From contig NZ_RHQN01000004.1 in the NCBI RefSeq assembly GCF_003935425.1, forward strand, positions 310,001 to 374,000: DNA of 64,000 nt, read 5' to 3'. Below the pieces are notes generated by a model that saw only the letters and a program-made list of their open reading frames with translations, had not been told where the DNA came from and did not search any database. The first letter of the stretch is position 1. The number at the start of each line of letters is the position of its first letter. A program made the translations under genes and the position numbers. Of the stretch, positions 47,152-55,114 are shown one piece after another. The DNA is from Pseudomonas sp. v388 (GTDB lineage: Bacteria > Pseudomonadota > Gammaproteobacteria > Pseudomonadales > Pseudomonadaceae).

Positions 47152-47181
47152 AAAAAAGCCCGCATCGCTGCGGGCTTTTTG
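47152..47181. terminator. Terminator after flgE
   Basis: GCCCGCA-TCGC-TGCGGGC forms a seven-pair stem flanked by A6 and T5, so it can work on both strands. On the minus strand it ends the flgBCDE transcript 20 bases after the flgE stop. Confidence 0.9.
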
Positions 47182-47194
47182 TACAAACCGGTTA

Positions 47195-48535
47195 TCAGGT
47201 CATCTGAATGGTGGTCTGCATGATGGTGCTCTGGGTGGAGATGGTCTTGGCGTTCGCCTGGTAGTTGCTCTGCGCCTTGATCAGGTTCACTAGCTCCATG
47301 GTCAGGTCGACGTTGGAATCTTCCAGCGCCTGACCGGTCACGTAACCCAGAGTGCCGGACTCGGGAGTACCGCTGACCGGCACGCCCGAAGCGAACGTCT
47401 CGCGCCAGTTGGTGCCGCCCGCCTGCGCCAGACCCTGCACGTTGGCGAAGTTGGTCAACGACACCTGGCCGATCACCTGGGATTTGCCGTTGGTGTAAGT
47501 GGCGAACAGGTTACCGGTCGCATCGACGCTCATCGCGCTGAGCTGGCCGGTGGCGTAGCCGTCCTGGTCCTGGCTGATCAGGCCCGATACCGAAGCGGTC
47601 TGAGTGATGCCGGCCATGTTCAGCTTGATGTTGGAACCGGTGGCGCCGTTGGCTTCCCAGCTGGTGGTCGTACCGCTGCCAACCTGCACGGCCGGCACCC
47701 AGTTGGCGACTGTGAAGGTGCCGTCGGTGTTGAACGTGATGTTGGCGCTGCTGGTCGGTGGCTGGGCAGCGGTTGGATCGGTGTTGGCCGCGACCACCAG
47801 GGCACCCGACGAGTTGAAGGTCAGATTGTTCTGGTCCGGCGTGGTGGAAGCCGGGTTGCTGATGCTGCGGCCATCCATCAGCGAGTACATGGACCAGGTG
47901 TTGGTGCCGGTTTTCACGAAATACTGGTCAAGCGTGTGCGCGTTACCCTGGGTGTCGTAGGTAGGCGTGCTGTACTTGACGTTGTAGCTCTTGGTGTCGG
48001 TCGGATCGAACGTGGTCACCGTAGGCAGCGCGGTGGTGGAGTTCAGGTTGGCGACGTTGGTGATCGCGCTGGTGGCCTTGGGCTCCAGGTTCGACGAGTC
48101 GACGCGCAGATCGCTCAGGGCGCCGGTCACGACGCTGCCGTTGGCATCGACGTTGTAGCCCTGCAGCTTCATGCCGGCGCTGTTGACGACGTAGCCTTCC
48201 TTGTCGGTGTGGAATGCACCGGCACGGGTGTAGAGCTTCTCGCCGTTGTTGCTGAGCATGAAGAAACCGTTGCCGTTGATGGCAAGGTCCAGGCTGTTTG
48301 CAGTGCCGGTGGTCAGGTTGCCCTGGGAGAACTGCTGGGACACCGCGGCAGTCGAGACGCCGCTGCCGACGTTGGTCTGGCCCGAAGTGCCGCGAATCGA
48401 CTGCGCGTATTGGTCAGCGAATTCGGTGCGCGACGATTTGAAGCCGGTGGTCGCTACGTTGGCAATGTTGTTGCCGGTAACGTCGAGGCTTTTGTTTGCT
48501 GCATAGAGCCCGCTAAGGCCGATATTGAAAGACAT
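47195..48535 (-). CDS. flgE: FlgE, hook protein
   Basis: FlgE is the major hook subunit. The 446-residue protein starts MSFNIGLSGLYAANKSLDVT, with the hook motif NNIANVATTGFKSSRTEFAD. It has a central D2-type domain (ATSAITNVANLNSTTALPTV; DQYFVKTGTNTWSMYSLMDG) and a C-terminal DLTMELVNLIKAQSNYQANA followed by KTISTQSTIMQTTIQMT. It follows flgD by 28 bases in the flgBCDE operon. Length is close to P. aeruginosa FlgE (about 460). Confidence 0.97.
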   Translation of the reverse strand: MSFNIGLSGLYAANKSLDVTGNNIANVATTGFKSSRTEFADQYAQSIRGTSGQTNVGSGVSTAAVSQQFSQGNLTTGTANSLDLAINGNGFFMLSNNGEKLYTRAGAFHTDKEGYVVNSAGMKLQGYNVDANGSVVTGALSDLRVDSSNLEPKATSAITNVANLNSTTALPTVTTFDPTDTKSYNVKYSTPTYDTQGNAHTLDQYFVKTGTNTWSMYSLMDGRSISNPASTTPDQNNLTFNSSGALVVAANTDPTAAQPPTSSANITFNTDGTFTVANWVPAVQVGSGTTTSWEANGATGSNIKLNMAGITQTASVSGLISQDQDGYATGQLSAMSVDATGNLFATYTNGKSQVIGQVSLTNFANVQGLAQAGGTNWRETFASGVPVSGTPESGTLGYVTGQALEDSNVDLTMELVNLIKAQSNYQANAKTISTQSTIMQTTIQMT

Positions 48536-48563
48536 GTAACACTCCCTCGCCGTTTAGCCGGCT

Positions 48564-49247
48564 CTAAATTCCGATGGTCTGTACTTTGGACAACGCAACA
48601 GAAGTGCCGCTGGCCAGGTTCAAGGTGGTTTCGGCGCCGTTGACGCCCAGAGTCACGCTGCTGACCGTGGCCGGCAGGTAAGTGGTCAGCGCCGTGTTGG
48701 TGCCTTCGATGGTGGCGCTGGCCGCGAAGCTGTAGTTGCCCGACGGCGCCACGGTGCCATCCTCGAGCGTGCCGTCCCAGGCGAAGCTGCTGTTGCCGCC
48801 GGCGGTTTTCGCGCCCAGGTCGATGGTCTTGACCAGGTTGGCCTGAGCGTCATACACCTTGACGGTGGTGAGGCTGGAAGCCGCGGGCACGACAACCGTA
48901 CCGGTCATGCCTTTGCTGGTGTCGACGGTGGTAGAACCGGCATCGATGATCACCGAACGACCGACCAGCGAAGAGGCCTGCAGCGCCTGGGACGACTGGT
49001 AGCTCGATGCGATCGAGTCCACGGTCGAGGTCAGGTTCTGCATGCTTTCCAGGCTGCTGAACTGGGCCAGCTGGGCAACGAACTGCGTGTTGTCCTGCGG
49101 GTCCAGCGGGTTCTGGTTTTTCATCTGGGTGACGAGCAGTTGCAGGAACGCATCCTTGCCCAGCGTACCGGTGGAGTCGGTCGTGGTCGGAGTCGGGTTC
49201 TGCAGCTTGTTTATGAAACTCGTCGATACATCGTTTTCAACGGCCAT
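48564..49247 (-). CDS. flgD: FlgD, hook cap/scaffold protein
   Basis: FlgD caps the growing hook. The 227-residue product has the diagnostic N-terminal segment LGKDAFLQLLVTQMKNQNPL, then PQDNTQFVAQLAQFSSLESM. The C-terminal part has a fibronectin/FlgD-tudor-like FAWDGTLEDGTVAPSGNYSF. It is the third gene of flgBCDE; gaps to flgC (15 bases) and flgE (28 bases) are short. Confidence 0.97.
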   Translation of the reverse strand: MAVENDVSTSFINKLQNPTPTTTDSTGTLGKDAFLQLLVTQMKNQNPLDPQDNTQFVAQLAQFSSLESMQNLTSTVDSIASSYQSSQALQASSLVGRSVIIDAGSTTVDTSKGMTGTVVVPAASSLTTVKVYDAQANLVKTIDLGAKTAGGNSSFAWDGTLEDGTVAPSGNYSFAASATIEGTNTALTTYLPATVSSVTLGVNGAETTLNLASGTSVALSKVQTIGI

Positions 49248-49262
49248 TGGATTCGCCCTTTA

Positions 49263-49703
49263 TCACTGACCCAGGGTCAGGACCTTCTGCATCATGGTTT
49301 TAGCGGTGTTCATGATTTCCACGTTGGTCTGGAACGAACGACTGGCGGAAATCATGTCGGCCATTTCTTCCACGACGTTGACGTTGGGGTAAAACACATA
49401 CCCGTCCTTGTCAGCCGAAGGATGATTGGGCTCGTAGCGCGCTTCGAGGTTGGAGCTGTCTTCGATGATCCCGGTCACCTGCACACCCTGGCCGGCCTGA
49501 CCCTGCTCTTCGAACAGCGAACCGCCACTGCCCTGCTGACCCTGGAACACGGTGGCGAACACCGGGTGACGGGCACGGTAGGTCTGGTCCATGCTCGAGG
49601 ACACGGTCTCGGCGTTGGCGATATTGCTGGACGTGGTGTTCAAACGCGTGGTCTGAGCACTCATGGCGCTGCCGGCAATATTGAATACATTGGCGAGGGA
49701 CAT
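49263..49703 (-). CDS. flgC: FlgC, proximal rod protein
   Basis: FlgC is a proximal rod subunit. The 146-residue protein starts MSLANVFNIAGSAMSAQTTR. It has the rod/hook N-terminal motif SSNIANAETVSSSMDQTYRA and the C-terminal VVEEMADMISASRSFQTNVE shared by rod proteins. It is three bases after flgB and directly before flgD. Size and motifs are canonical. Confidence 0.97.
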   Translation of the reverse strand: MSLANVFNIAGSAMSAQTTRLNTTSSNIANAETVSSSMDQTYRARHPVFATVFQGQQGSGGSLFEEQGQAGQGVQVTGIIEDSSNLEARYEPNHPSADKDGYVFYPNVNVVEEMADMISASRSFQTNVEIMNTAKTMMQKVLTLGQ

Positions 49704-49706
49704 GGA

Positions 49707-50114
49707 TTATTCTCCGCGAAGAGCTGAAACCAGCCCTTTGAACTTGCTGTTGAGCAGCGTGAAACTGGCCTGGAAGCCCATCGCGTTCTCGGTGTAATTG
49801 GCCTGTTCGACCTGGGAGTCGACAGTGTTCTGGTCAAGCGACGGCGAAGACGGCGTGCGGTACAGCAGGCTGCCTTCCTGGTTGTCCATGCCTTCAGCTT
49901 CGATATGACGGCTGTTGGTCTTGTTCAACGCGAAGCGACCGTTCTGGGCCTTGTCGTTTTCGGCAGCCAGCACCGACGAGAAGTCCAGATCGCGGGCCTT
50001 GTAGTTGGGGGTATCGGCGTTGGAAATGTTGTTGGCCAACACCTCTGCACGCTGCGCCCGGAACCCGAGGGCCTTTTCATGTATGCCTAACGCTTTATCG
50101 AAGCTGATGCTCAT
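49707..50114 (-). CDS. flgB: FlgB, proximal rod protein
   Basis: FlgB is the most proximal rod protein, next to FliE. The 135-residue product has ALGFRAQRAEVLANNISNAD followed by TPNYKARDLDF, the typical rod signature, and ends with a helical region with QASFTLLNSKFKGLVSALRG. It is the first gene of flgBCDE, preceded by a perfect sigma-54 site about 50 bases upstream. Confidence 0.97.
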   Translation of the reverse strand: MSISFDKALGIHEKALGFRAQRAEVLANNISNADTPNYKARDLDFSSVLAAENDKAQNGRFALNKTNSRHIEAEGMDNQEGSLLYRTPSSPSLDQNTVDSQVEQANYTENAMGFQASFTLLNSKFKGLVSALRGE

Positions 50115-50160
50115 GTCGGGAAACCTTTACCGGTTGACCTGATTTTCGTAGCAGTGACAA

Positions 50161-50177
50161 AGCAATCGGCGTGCCAG
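50161..50177 (-). promoter_or_regulatory. Sigma-54 promoter of the flgBCDE operon
   Basis: The minus strand reads CTGGCACGCCGATTGCT, a perfect TGGCACG-N4-TTGCT. It lies 47 bases upstream of the flgB start and is the best sigma-54 match in the window. Confidence 0.88.
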
Positions 50178-50456
50178 GTTGTGATATGCCGTGTTTACGG
50201 GGCTTTCAGCCGATGGCGAAGCGGCAATGCCAGAAAAGCGGCAAGGCATTTCCGCTTAATCGTGGCAAAGCGGCAAGGCAAGTGCCGTTTTTTTGCCATT
50301 GCCGCCACCCTGCCCTTCGCCTTGCCGCGCCTGTGTAGGAACCAGCTTGCTGGCAAAGGCGGCACTTCTGACAAAACAGGTTTCGGGACCTTGCAGCGCC
50401 TTCACCGGCAAGGCGGATCGCCGCCCGTTGTATCCCACAGAACCGCGGCTTGCAGC
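50178..50456. other. Repeat-rich gap upstream of flgB
   Basis: Between the flgB promoter and the cheR terminator there is no supported gene. AAGCGGCAA occurs three times (from about 50219, 50237 and 50269) within 60 bases. A second sigma-54-like arrangement occurs on the minus strand (CGGCACTTGCCTTGCC, about 50272-50288). A REP core AACCAGCTTGCTGGCAAAGG lies at about 50340-50359. Confidence 0.6.
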
Positions 50457-50488
50457 CAAAAAAAAGAGACCCGAAGGTCTCTTTTTTC
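50457..50488. terminator. Terminator after cheR
   Basis: AGAGACC-CGAA-GGTCTCT gives a seven-pair stem with a UUCG loop on the minus strand, flanked by A8 and T7, so it is potentially bidirectional. It lies 18 bases after the cheR stop. Confidence 0.93.
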
Positions 50489-50505
50489 TTGAACATCGCT
50501 GGCTG

Positions 50506-51333
50506 TCATTTGGCCTTATAGATGATGCCCGGGCTGCACTGGACCATCTGATAGTGATCCGGCAGACCGTTGAGGGCTTCCGATGCGCCCAGGAACAGGT
50601 AACCGCCCGGCTTGAGCGTGCCGTGGATGCGCAGCAGGATGTCCTTCTTCACCTCGGCAGAGAAGTAGATCAGCACGTTGCGGCAGAACACCATGTCGAA
50701 CTTGCCCAGGCTGGCGTAGCTGTCGAGCAGGTTGAACGAGCGGAATTCGACACGACTCTTGATCGGCGCCTTGATCGCCCAGCGACCCGGACTTTTCACA
50801 TCGAAGTAGCGCTGCAGGCGTTCCGGCGACAGACCACGGCCGATGGCCAGGCTGTCGTATTCGCCGGTCTTGCAATTGTTGAGCATCGCACCCGACAGAT
50901 CGGTCGCGACAATTTGCGCACCGGCCTTGAGCTGGCCCGGATTGCTGCGCTCGAACTCGTCGATGCTCATGGACAGCGAGTACGGTTCCTGGCCCGACGA
51001 GCACGCCGCCGACCAGATGCGCAGGCGCTGGCCTGGAGCGGCCTTGATGGCCTCGGGCAACACTCTGTTCTTGAGCACCTCAAATGGATAGGTGTCACGA
51101 AACCACAGGGTTTCATTGGTGGTCATCGCATCGACAACCTGCTCGCGCAGACCACTGCGGGGCTGAGTCTGAATACGCTGGACCAGCTCGCCAAGCGACT
51201 TGATGCTCTGTTGCTCCATCAGCTTGTTGAGACGGCTGGACACCAGGTACTGCTTGTTTTCCCCCAGCAAAATGCCACAGGCTTTTTCCAGAAAGACCCG
51301 GAACTGCTCAAAATCCAAATTACCCGTAGACAA
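50506..51333 (-). CDS. cheR: CheR, chemoreceptor glutamate methyltransferase
   Basis: CheR methylates chemoreceptor glutamates using SAM. The preferred start is the TTG at 51333 (reading LSTGNLDFEQFRVFLEKACG), which has AGAGG seven bases upstream; it gives 275 residues. A further TTG at 51348 lacks a site. The N-terminal helical domain is followed by the SAM domain with LRIWSAACSSGQEPYSLSMS and FDMVFCRNVLIYFSAEVKKD, ending HGTLKPGGYLFLGASEALNG. It follows cheV by 49 bases. Confidence 0.94.
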   Translation of the reverse strand: MSTGNLDFEQFRVFLEKACGILLGENKQYLVSSRLNKLMEQQSIKSLGELVQRIQTQPRSGLREQVVDAMTTNETLWFRDTYPFEVLKNRVLPEAIKAAPGQRLRIWSAACSSGQEPYSLSMSIDEFERSNPGQLKAGAQIVATDLSGAMLNNCKTGEYDSLAIGRGLSPERLQRYFDVKSPGRWAIKAPIKSRVEFRSFNLLDSYASLGKFDMVFCRNVLIYFSAEVKKDILLRIHGTLKPGGYLFLGASEALNGLPDHYQMVQCSPGIIYKAK

Positions 51334-51382
51334 GGTGCCGCCTCTCAATCATGTGAACCACCAGGAACGAAGCCCCTGGCTA

Positions 51383-52315
51383 CTAGCTAATATCTGCCGC
51401 TTTGATCCGCGCTACGACCCTGGCCGCGAGGTCATCAGGTCGAAATTTTGCGAGGAAGTCATCAGCACCGACTTTCTTGACCATCGCCTGGTTGAACACC
51501 CCCGAAAGGGACGTGTGCAAGGTGATGTGCAATTTCTGCATACGCGGGTCGTTGCGTATCGCAGCTGTTAGGGTATAGCCATCCATTTCCGGCATTTCAA
51601 TGTCGGAAATCATCATCAGAAATTCTTCTTCGGGCTTCTTGCCCTCATCGACCAGCTTGCGCAGGTAGTCCAGCGCCTGTCGACCATCGTTCAGCGCGGT
51701 CACTTCTACACCGACCGTTTCCAGGCAACGACTGACCTGCTTGCGTGCCACCGATGAATCGTCGACCGTCAGTACACGCAGCGAAACCGCTTTGTGATGG
51801 ACCTCTTCGTCGATCACACCCACCGACACTTCTTCGGAAATCGGCGCGACCTCCGCGAGAATCTTCTCGACGTCGATGATTTCCACCAACTGATTATCGA
51901 CCCGCGTCACAGCAGTCAGATAATGATCGCGCCCGGTTCCTTTGGGTGGCGGATGAATCTCTTCCCAGTTCATGTTCACGATGCGTTCGACCGAATGCAC
52001 CAGGAATCCCTGAACCTTGGTGTTGTACTCAGTGATGATCACGAAGGAATTGACCAGCGAGATCATACCCGTCGAGCCGGTCGCCATTGCCAGGTCCATG
52101 ATCGGGATGGTGCCGCCGCGAATACTCGCGACGCCGCGCACGATCGGACTCGACTTGGGCATGACGGTCAGCTTGGGGCACTGCAGTACTTCTTTCACCT
52201 TGAACACATTGATTCCGTAAAGCTGCTTGCCGTCGAGACGGAACAAAAGCAGCTCCAGGCGATTCTGTCCTACCAGCTGAGTACGCTGGTTTACCGAATC
52301 CATTACACCCGCCAT
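51383..52315 (-). CDS. cheV: CheV, CheW-receiver coupling protein
   Basis: CheV couples receptors to CheA and may act as a phosphate sink. The 310-residue protein has a CheW domain (residues about 18-165, with LYGINVFKVKEVLQCPKLTV and GVASIRGGTIPIMDLAMATG) and a receiver domain (about 178-305) with acidic residues D185-D186 and acceptor D238 in MMISDIEMPEMDG. The ATG at 52315 follows AGGGGG. It lies upstream of cheR and is divergent from flgA across 78 bases. Confidence 0.96.
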   Translation of the reverse strand: MAGVMDSVNQRTQLVGQNRLELLLFRLDGKQLYGINVFKVKEVLQCPKLTVMPKSSPIVRGVASIRGGTIPIMDLAMATGSTGMISLVNSFVIITEYNTKVQGFLVHSVERIVNMNWEEIHPPPKGTGRDHYLTAVTRVDNQLVEIIDVEKILAEVAPISEEVSVGVIDEEVHHKAVSLRVLTVDDSSVARKQVSRCLETVGVEVTALNDGRQALDYLRKLVDEGKKPEEEFLMMISDIEMPEMDGYTLTAAIRNDPRMQKLHITLHTSLSGVFNQAMVKKVGADDFLAKFRPDDLAARVVARIKAADIS

Positions 52316-52365
52316 GCCGACCCCCTAACCTTTAGCGACCATTATCCACACACCGAATCTGGTAA

Positions 52366-52382
52366 GCGGCACGGGCCTTGCT
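52366..52382 (+). promoter_or_regulatory. Sigma-54 promoter directly abutting flgA
   Basis: GCGGCACGGGCCTTGCT has CGGCACG and TTGCT elements with GG-N10-GC spacing. The -12 GC lies only 12-13 bases before the flgA ATG, so transcription would begin at or within a base or two of the start codon. Confidence 0.65.
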
Positions 52383-52393
52383 CTGTATACGTC

Positions 52394-53152
52394 ATGAACG
52401 CTACGACGACAATTTTTCGACACATCGCTACAGCTATCCGCAGAACACTGTGCGCTATCGCATTGCTGTGTGTTTCGACCACGATCAGTTTCAGCCGTGC
52501 CGAGAACTTCACACTGCCTGAACAGCTTATCGGCGTCACTCAAGGGTTTCTTGAGTTCACTGTGGAAGAGTATTTGACGAGCAACCAGATCGAGGGCCGT
52601 TACGAAATCCAGGTCAAGCAACTGGACCCTCGTACCCGCATGGCATTCTGCGACAAGGATTTGACAGCCGAGCTTCACTCGCCCCGCCCGATCGGCCGGG
52701 TGAGCGTCCGGGTACGCTGCGAAGGCTCTTCCCCGTGGTCTGTGTTCATTCCGGCACAAGTCTTGCTATACCGAAATGTAGTGACCGCGATCCGCCCGCT
52801 CAAGCGCGATGCAGTGGTAATGGCAGAGGATGTGGCGATGCGCGAACGCGATGTCGGCACCCTGGGCCTGGGTTTTCTGGCCTCGATCGATCAGGCCGTG
52901 GGCCAAAAGGTTCTCCGACCAATGGTCATCGATCAGGTGCTGACCCCGGTCGCACTCGAACAACCGGCCATGGTGCGCAAGGGTGATCAGGTGGTGATCA
53001 TCGCCCGCACCGGAAGCCTGGCGGTGCGCATGCCGGGCGAAGCGATGAGTGACGGCAGTTTCAACGAACAGATACGGGTGAAGAACCTCAATTCCAACCG
53101 GGTGATCAAAGCCAACATCACCGGACCAGGACAGGTGGAAGTCTCTATGTGA
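52394..53152 (+). CDS. flgA: FlgA, P-ring assembly chaperone
   Basis: FlgA is a periplasmic chaperone for FlgI P-ring assembly. The ATG at 52394 gives 252 residues. A signal peptide (hydrophobic core about residues 18-33, cut near SFSRA-ENF) is followed by an N-terminal segment (FTVEEYLTSNQIEGRYEIQV) and a C-terminal SAF domain (PLKRDAVVMAEDVAMRERDV; GQKVLRPMVIDQVLTPVALE; NLNSNRVIKANITGPGQVEV). No ribosome site is visible before the ATG. With the sigma-54 site so close, a leaderless message is suggested. It is divergent from cheV and upstream of flgM. Confidence 0.95.
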   Translation: MNATTTIFRHIATAIRRTLCAIALLCVSTTISFSRAENFTLPEQLIGVTQGFLEFTVEEYLTSNQIEGRYEIQVKQLDPRTRMAFCDKDLTAELHSPRPIGRVSVRVRCEGSSPWSVFIPAQVLLYRNVVTAIRPLKRDAVVMAEDVAMRERDVGTLGLGFLASIDQAVGQKVLRPMVIDQVLTPVALEQPAMVRKGDQVVIIARTGSLAVRMPGEAMSDGSFNEQIRVKNLNSNRVIKANITGPGQVEVSM

Positions 53153-53250
53153 ACACGATGGTGCTGGCGCGAAAGGTGCGATGTTTCTAGACTGCGGTGA
53201 ATGTCCGACGGTGATCGGGCGTCTTTGTGACGCTTTCTCATTTCGTTGCC

Positions 53251-53277
53251 TAAAGTTATTTCGGAATTGGCCGAAAA
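53251..53277 (+). promoter_or_regulatory. Sigma-28 (FliA) promoter of flgM
   Basis: TAAAG begins at 53251, and after TAAA plus 15 bases comes GCCGAAAA, an excellent match to the FliA consensus TAAA-N15-GCCGATAA. It lies about 36 bases upstream of flgM, so FliA would drive production of its own anti-sigma factor. Confidence 0.85.
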
Positions 53278-53313
53278 CAAGGCAAGCGTCCAAACACCTA
53301 GAGGTTTTTCATC

Positions 53314-53622
53314 ATGGTCATAGACTTCAGTCGTCTCAATAATTCGCAGTCCGTTGCGGGTACTTCGCGTACCGGCAGCACAGGCAAGACCGATGCTCCA
53401 GCATCCATCAGCGCCCCGGCAGACGTAAAAAGCACCGGAGAGACCGTTCACCTGAGCAGTGAGGCTCAAAAGTTGCAGACAATCACTGATAAGTTGGGCG
53501 ATCTGCCGGTCGTCAACAGCGCACGCGTAGCGGAACTGAAACAAGCGATTGCCGACGGCACCTACACAGTCGACAGCAACCGTGTTGCGAGCAAAATGCT
53601 TAACTTTGAATCCCAACGCTAG
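53314..53622 (+). CDS. flgM: FlgM, anti-sigma-28 factor
   Basis: FlgM binds and inhibits FliA until exported through the finished hook. The 102-residue protein starts [20 protein letters not shown] with AGAGG upstream. It has a disordered Ser/Thr/Ala-rich N-terminus and the C-terminal FliA-binding helices ([40 protein letters not shown]). It is followed by flgN after 50 bases and has its own sigma-28 promoter. Confidence 0.96.
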   Translation: MVIDFSRLNNSQSVAGTSRTGSTGKTDAPASISAPADVKSTGETVHLSSEAQKLQTITDKLGDLPVVNSARVAELKQAIADGTYTVDSNRVASKMLNFESQR

Positions 53623-53672
53623 CCCTACGCTCGCGCTGGATCTTCTGGACGCTTGAAAAACCAGAGCATGCG

Positions 53673-54140
53673 ATGCACGACACTACTTTGCTTCAAATGA
53701 TGACCGACGACATGGTCCCGGCCCGGCGCCTGCTCGAATTGCTGCAGGCCGAGTCCGTGGTTCTGCATGGCCGCGACATGCTGGAAATGGAGCACGTGCT
53801 GGCGCAGAAACACGCATTGGTGATTCTGCTCGAACAGCACGGCCGCAAGCGCAGCCAGGTGCTGAGCAGCATCGGCCTGCCGGCCAACCGTGAAGGCCTG
53901 CGGTTGCTGGCACATCAGTCGGACGTGGGCGACCAGCTGCTCGCTGCCGGTGATGAGCTGAGCGCCCTGATCGCCGAATGTCAGTCCCTCAATGAGCAAA
54001 ATGGCAGTCTGATCCAGTTGCAGCAGGTGAATACCGCTCACCAGCTACGCATTCTGAATGGCGGCGACACGCCGACGCTTTACGACGCTCGCGGTTCGAC
54101 CGCCGGGCGCGCGAAGCCACGTCCGCTCAGTCAGGCGTAA
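53673..54140 (+). CDS. flgN: FlgN, export chaperone for FlgK/FlgL
   Basis: FlgN chaperones the hook-associated proteins FlgK and FlgL. The 155-residue product begins MHDTTLLQMMTDDMVPARRL and is mostly helical, with a long coiled-coil-type run (LLELLQAESVVLHGRDMLEM, then EHVLAQKHALVILLEQHGRK) and a C-terminal helix with LNEQNGSLIQLQQVNTAHQL. The Lys/Arg-rich C-terminal tail is typical. It follows flgM. Confidence 0.94.
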   Translation: MHDTTLLQMMTDDMVPARRLLELLQAESVVLHGRDMLEMEHVLAQKHALVILLEQHGRKRSQVLSSIGLPANREGLRLLAHQSDVGDQLLAAGDELSALIAECQSLNEQNGSLIQLQQVNTAHQLRILNGGDTPTLYDARGSTAGRAKPRPLSQA

Positions 54141-54222
54141 TTCCCTGTATCAAGGTTTCTTGCGTAGTGGCAGAATGCCTGTTGTTGCGTTGCCGTAGTA
54201 TTTTGCCTGGAGATGGAAAAAA

Positions 54223-54969
54223 GTGAATGGCTCAAGCGCGGATGATGCTCCGCAGCCCCCAAAGGTCCTGAACACACCTTTGGAAATTGCCGCCAACTTG
54301 CGGTTGCTCCTGGAAAGCCATGATCCTTTGATCATCACCTTTCATGAGCGCTCCCAGCGTTTTCAAAGTTATCTGATCGAAGTCGAGCGCGACGGCAACG
54401 TGCTTGCGCTCGACGAAATGATTCCCCGTGACGGGGAACGCTTTCTGGCCAACGGCGAACCCTTCCGGGTCGAAGGCTTTCACGACGGCGTGCGGATCGC
54501 CTGGGAAAGCAGCGAGCAGATGGACATCGTCGATGTCGACGGCCAGCGTCTCTATCGCGGCTCGCTCCCCACCGAAGTGGTTTATCACCAGCGCCGCAAC
54601 GCATTCCGGGCCGCTCTCAAACTGGCCCAACTGGTCGACGTCGAAATAGGCGGCGACCGAATCAAGTTCACCCTCTCCGGCAAACTGCTGGACATCTCCG
54701 CCACCGGCTGCAAGCTTCGTTTCGAAGGCGATATCTCGGACCGTCTGCAACTGGGGCAAGTCTACGAACGCTTCATTGCCAGGCTGCCCTTCGGTGACAT
54801 GACCGCCCCGGTCGAACTGCGCCATCTGCATTTCGAAGAAAGGGTCAACACCACCTTCGCCGGCGTGCGCTTCCATAACATGAGCGGGCTGGTGCAGCGT
54901 CAGGTAGAGCGTTTCGTCTACCAGTTGCAACGTGAAGCACGTCGTTTCGATAAAGACGACGATTTCTGA
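54223..54969 (+). CDS. flgZ: FlgZ/YcgR, c-di-GMP-binding PilZ motility brake
   Basis: YcgR-family proteins bind c-di-GMP and slow or bias the motor; in P. fluorescens this gene is called flgZ. Translation starts at a GTG (54223); an overlapping ATG at 54213 is out of frame. The 248-residue protein has an N-terminal YcgR domain (about residues 20-115) and a C-terminal PilZ domain with the RxxxR motif (R125-R129 in QRRNAFR) and DxSxxG motif (DISATG, residues 157-162). Both c-di-GMP-binding motifs are intact. It lies about 80 bases downstream of flgN. Confidence 0.93.
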   Translation: MNGSSADDAPQPPKVLNTPLEIAANLRLLLESHDPLIITFHERSQRFQSYLIEVERDGNVLALDEMIPRDGERFLANGEPFRVEGFHDGVRIAWESSEQMDIVDVDGQRLYRGSLPTEVVYHQRRNAFRAALKLAQLVDVEIGGDRIKFTLSGKLLDISATGCKLRFEGDISDRLQLGQVYERFIARLPFGDMTAPVELRHLHFEERVNTTFAGVRFHNMSGLVQRQVERFVYQLQREARRFDKDDDF

Positions 54970-54989
54970 TCCGCTCCTGGTTGTAGGAC

Positions 54990-55085
54990 CGGGCGGCGCT
55001 CCGCTTGTCCGCGAAGAGGCATGATCAGGCGCTACATCATTTTTGCCTGTACAGACGCCTCCGCGGATAAGTCAGCTACCACATG
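54990..55085. repeat. Degenerate paired REP between flgZ and the MFS gene
   Basis: GGCGCTCCGCTTGTCCGCGA and, about 60 bases on, CGCCTCCGCGGATAAGTCAG look like decayed, inverted REP copies. They lie between convergent genes and may serve as a shared transcription end. No T-tract terminator is seen. Confidence 0.5.
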
Positions 55086-55114
55086 ATTGCCCGCAGGTTT
55101 TCCGTAGTATTGCC

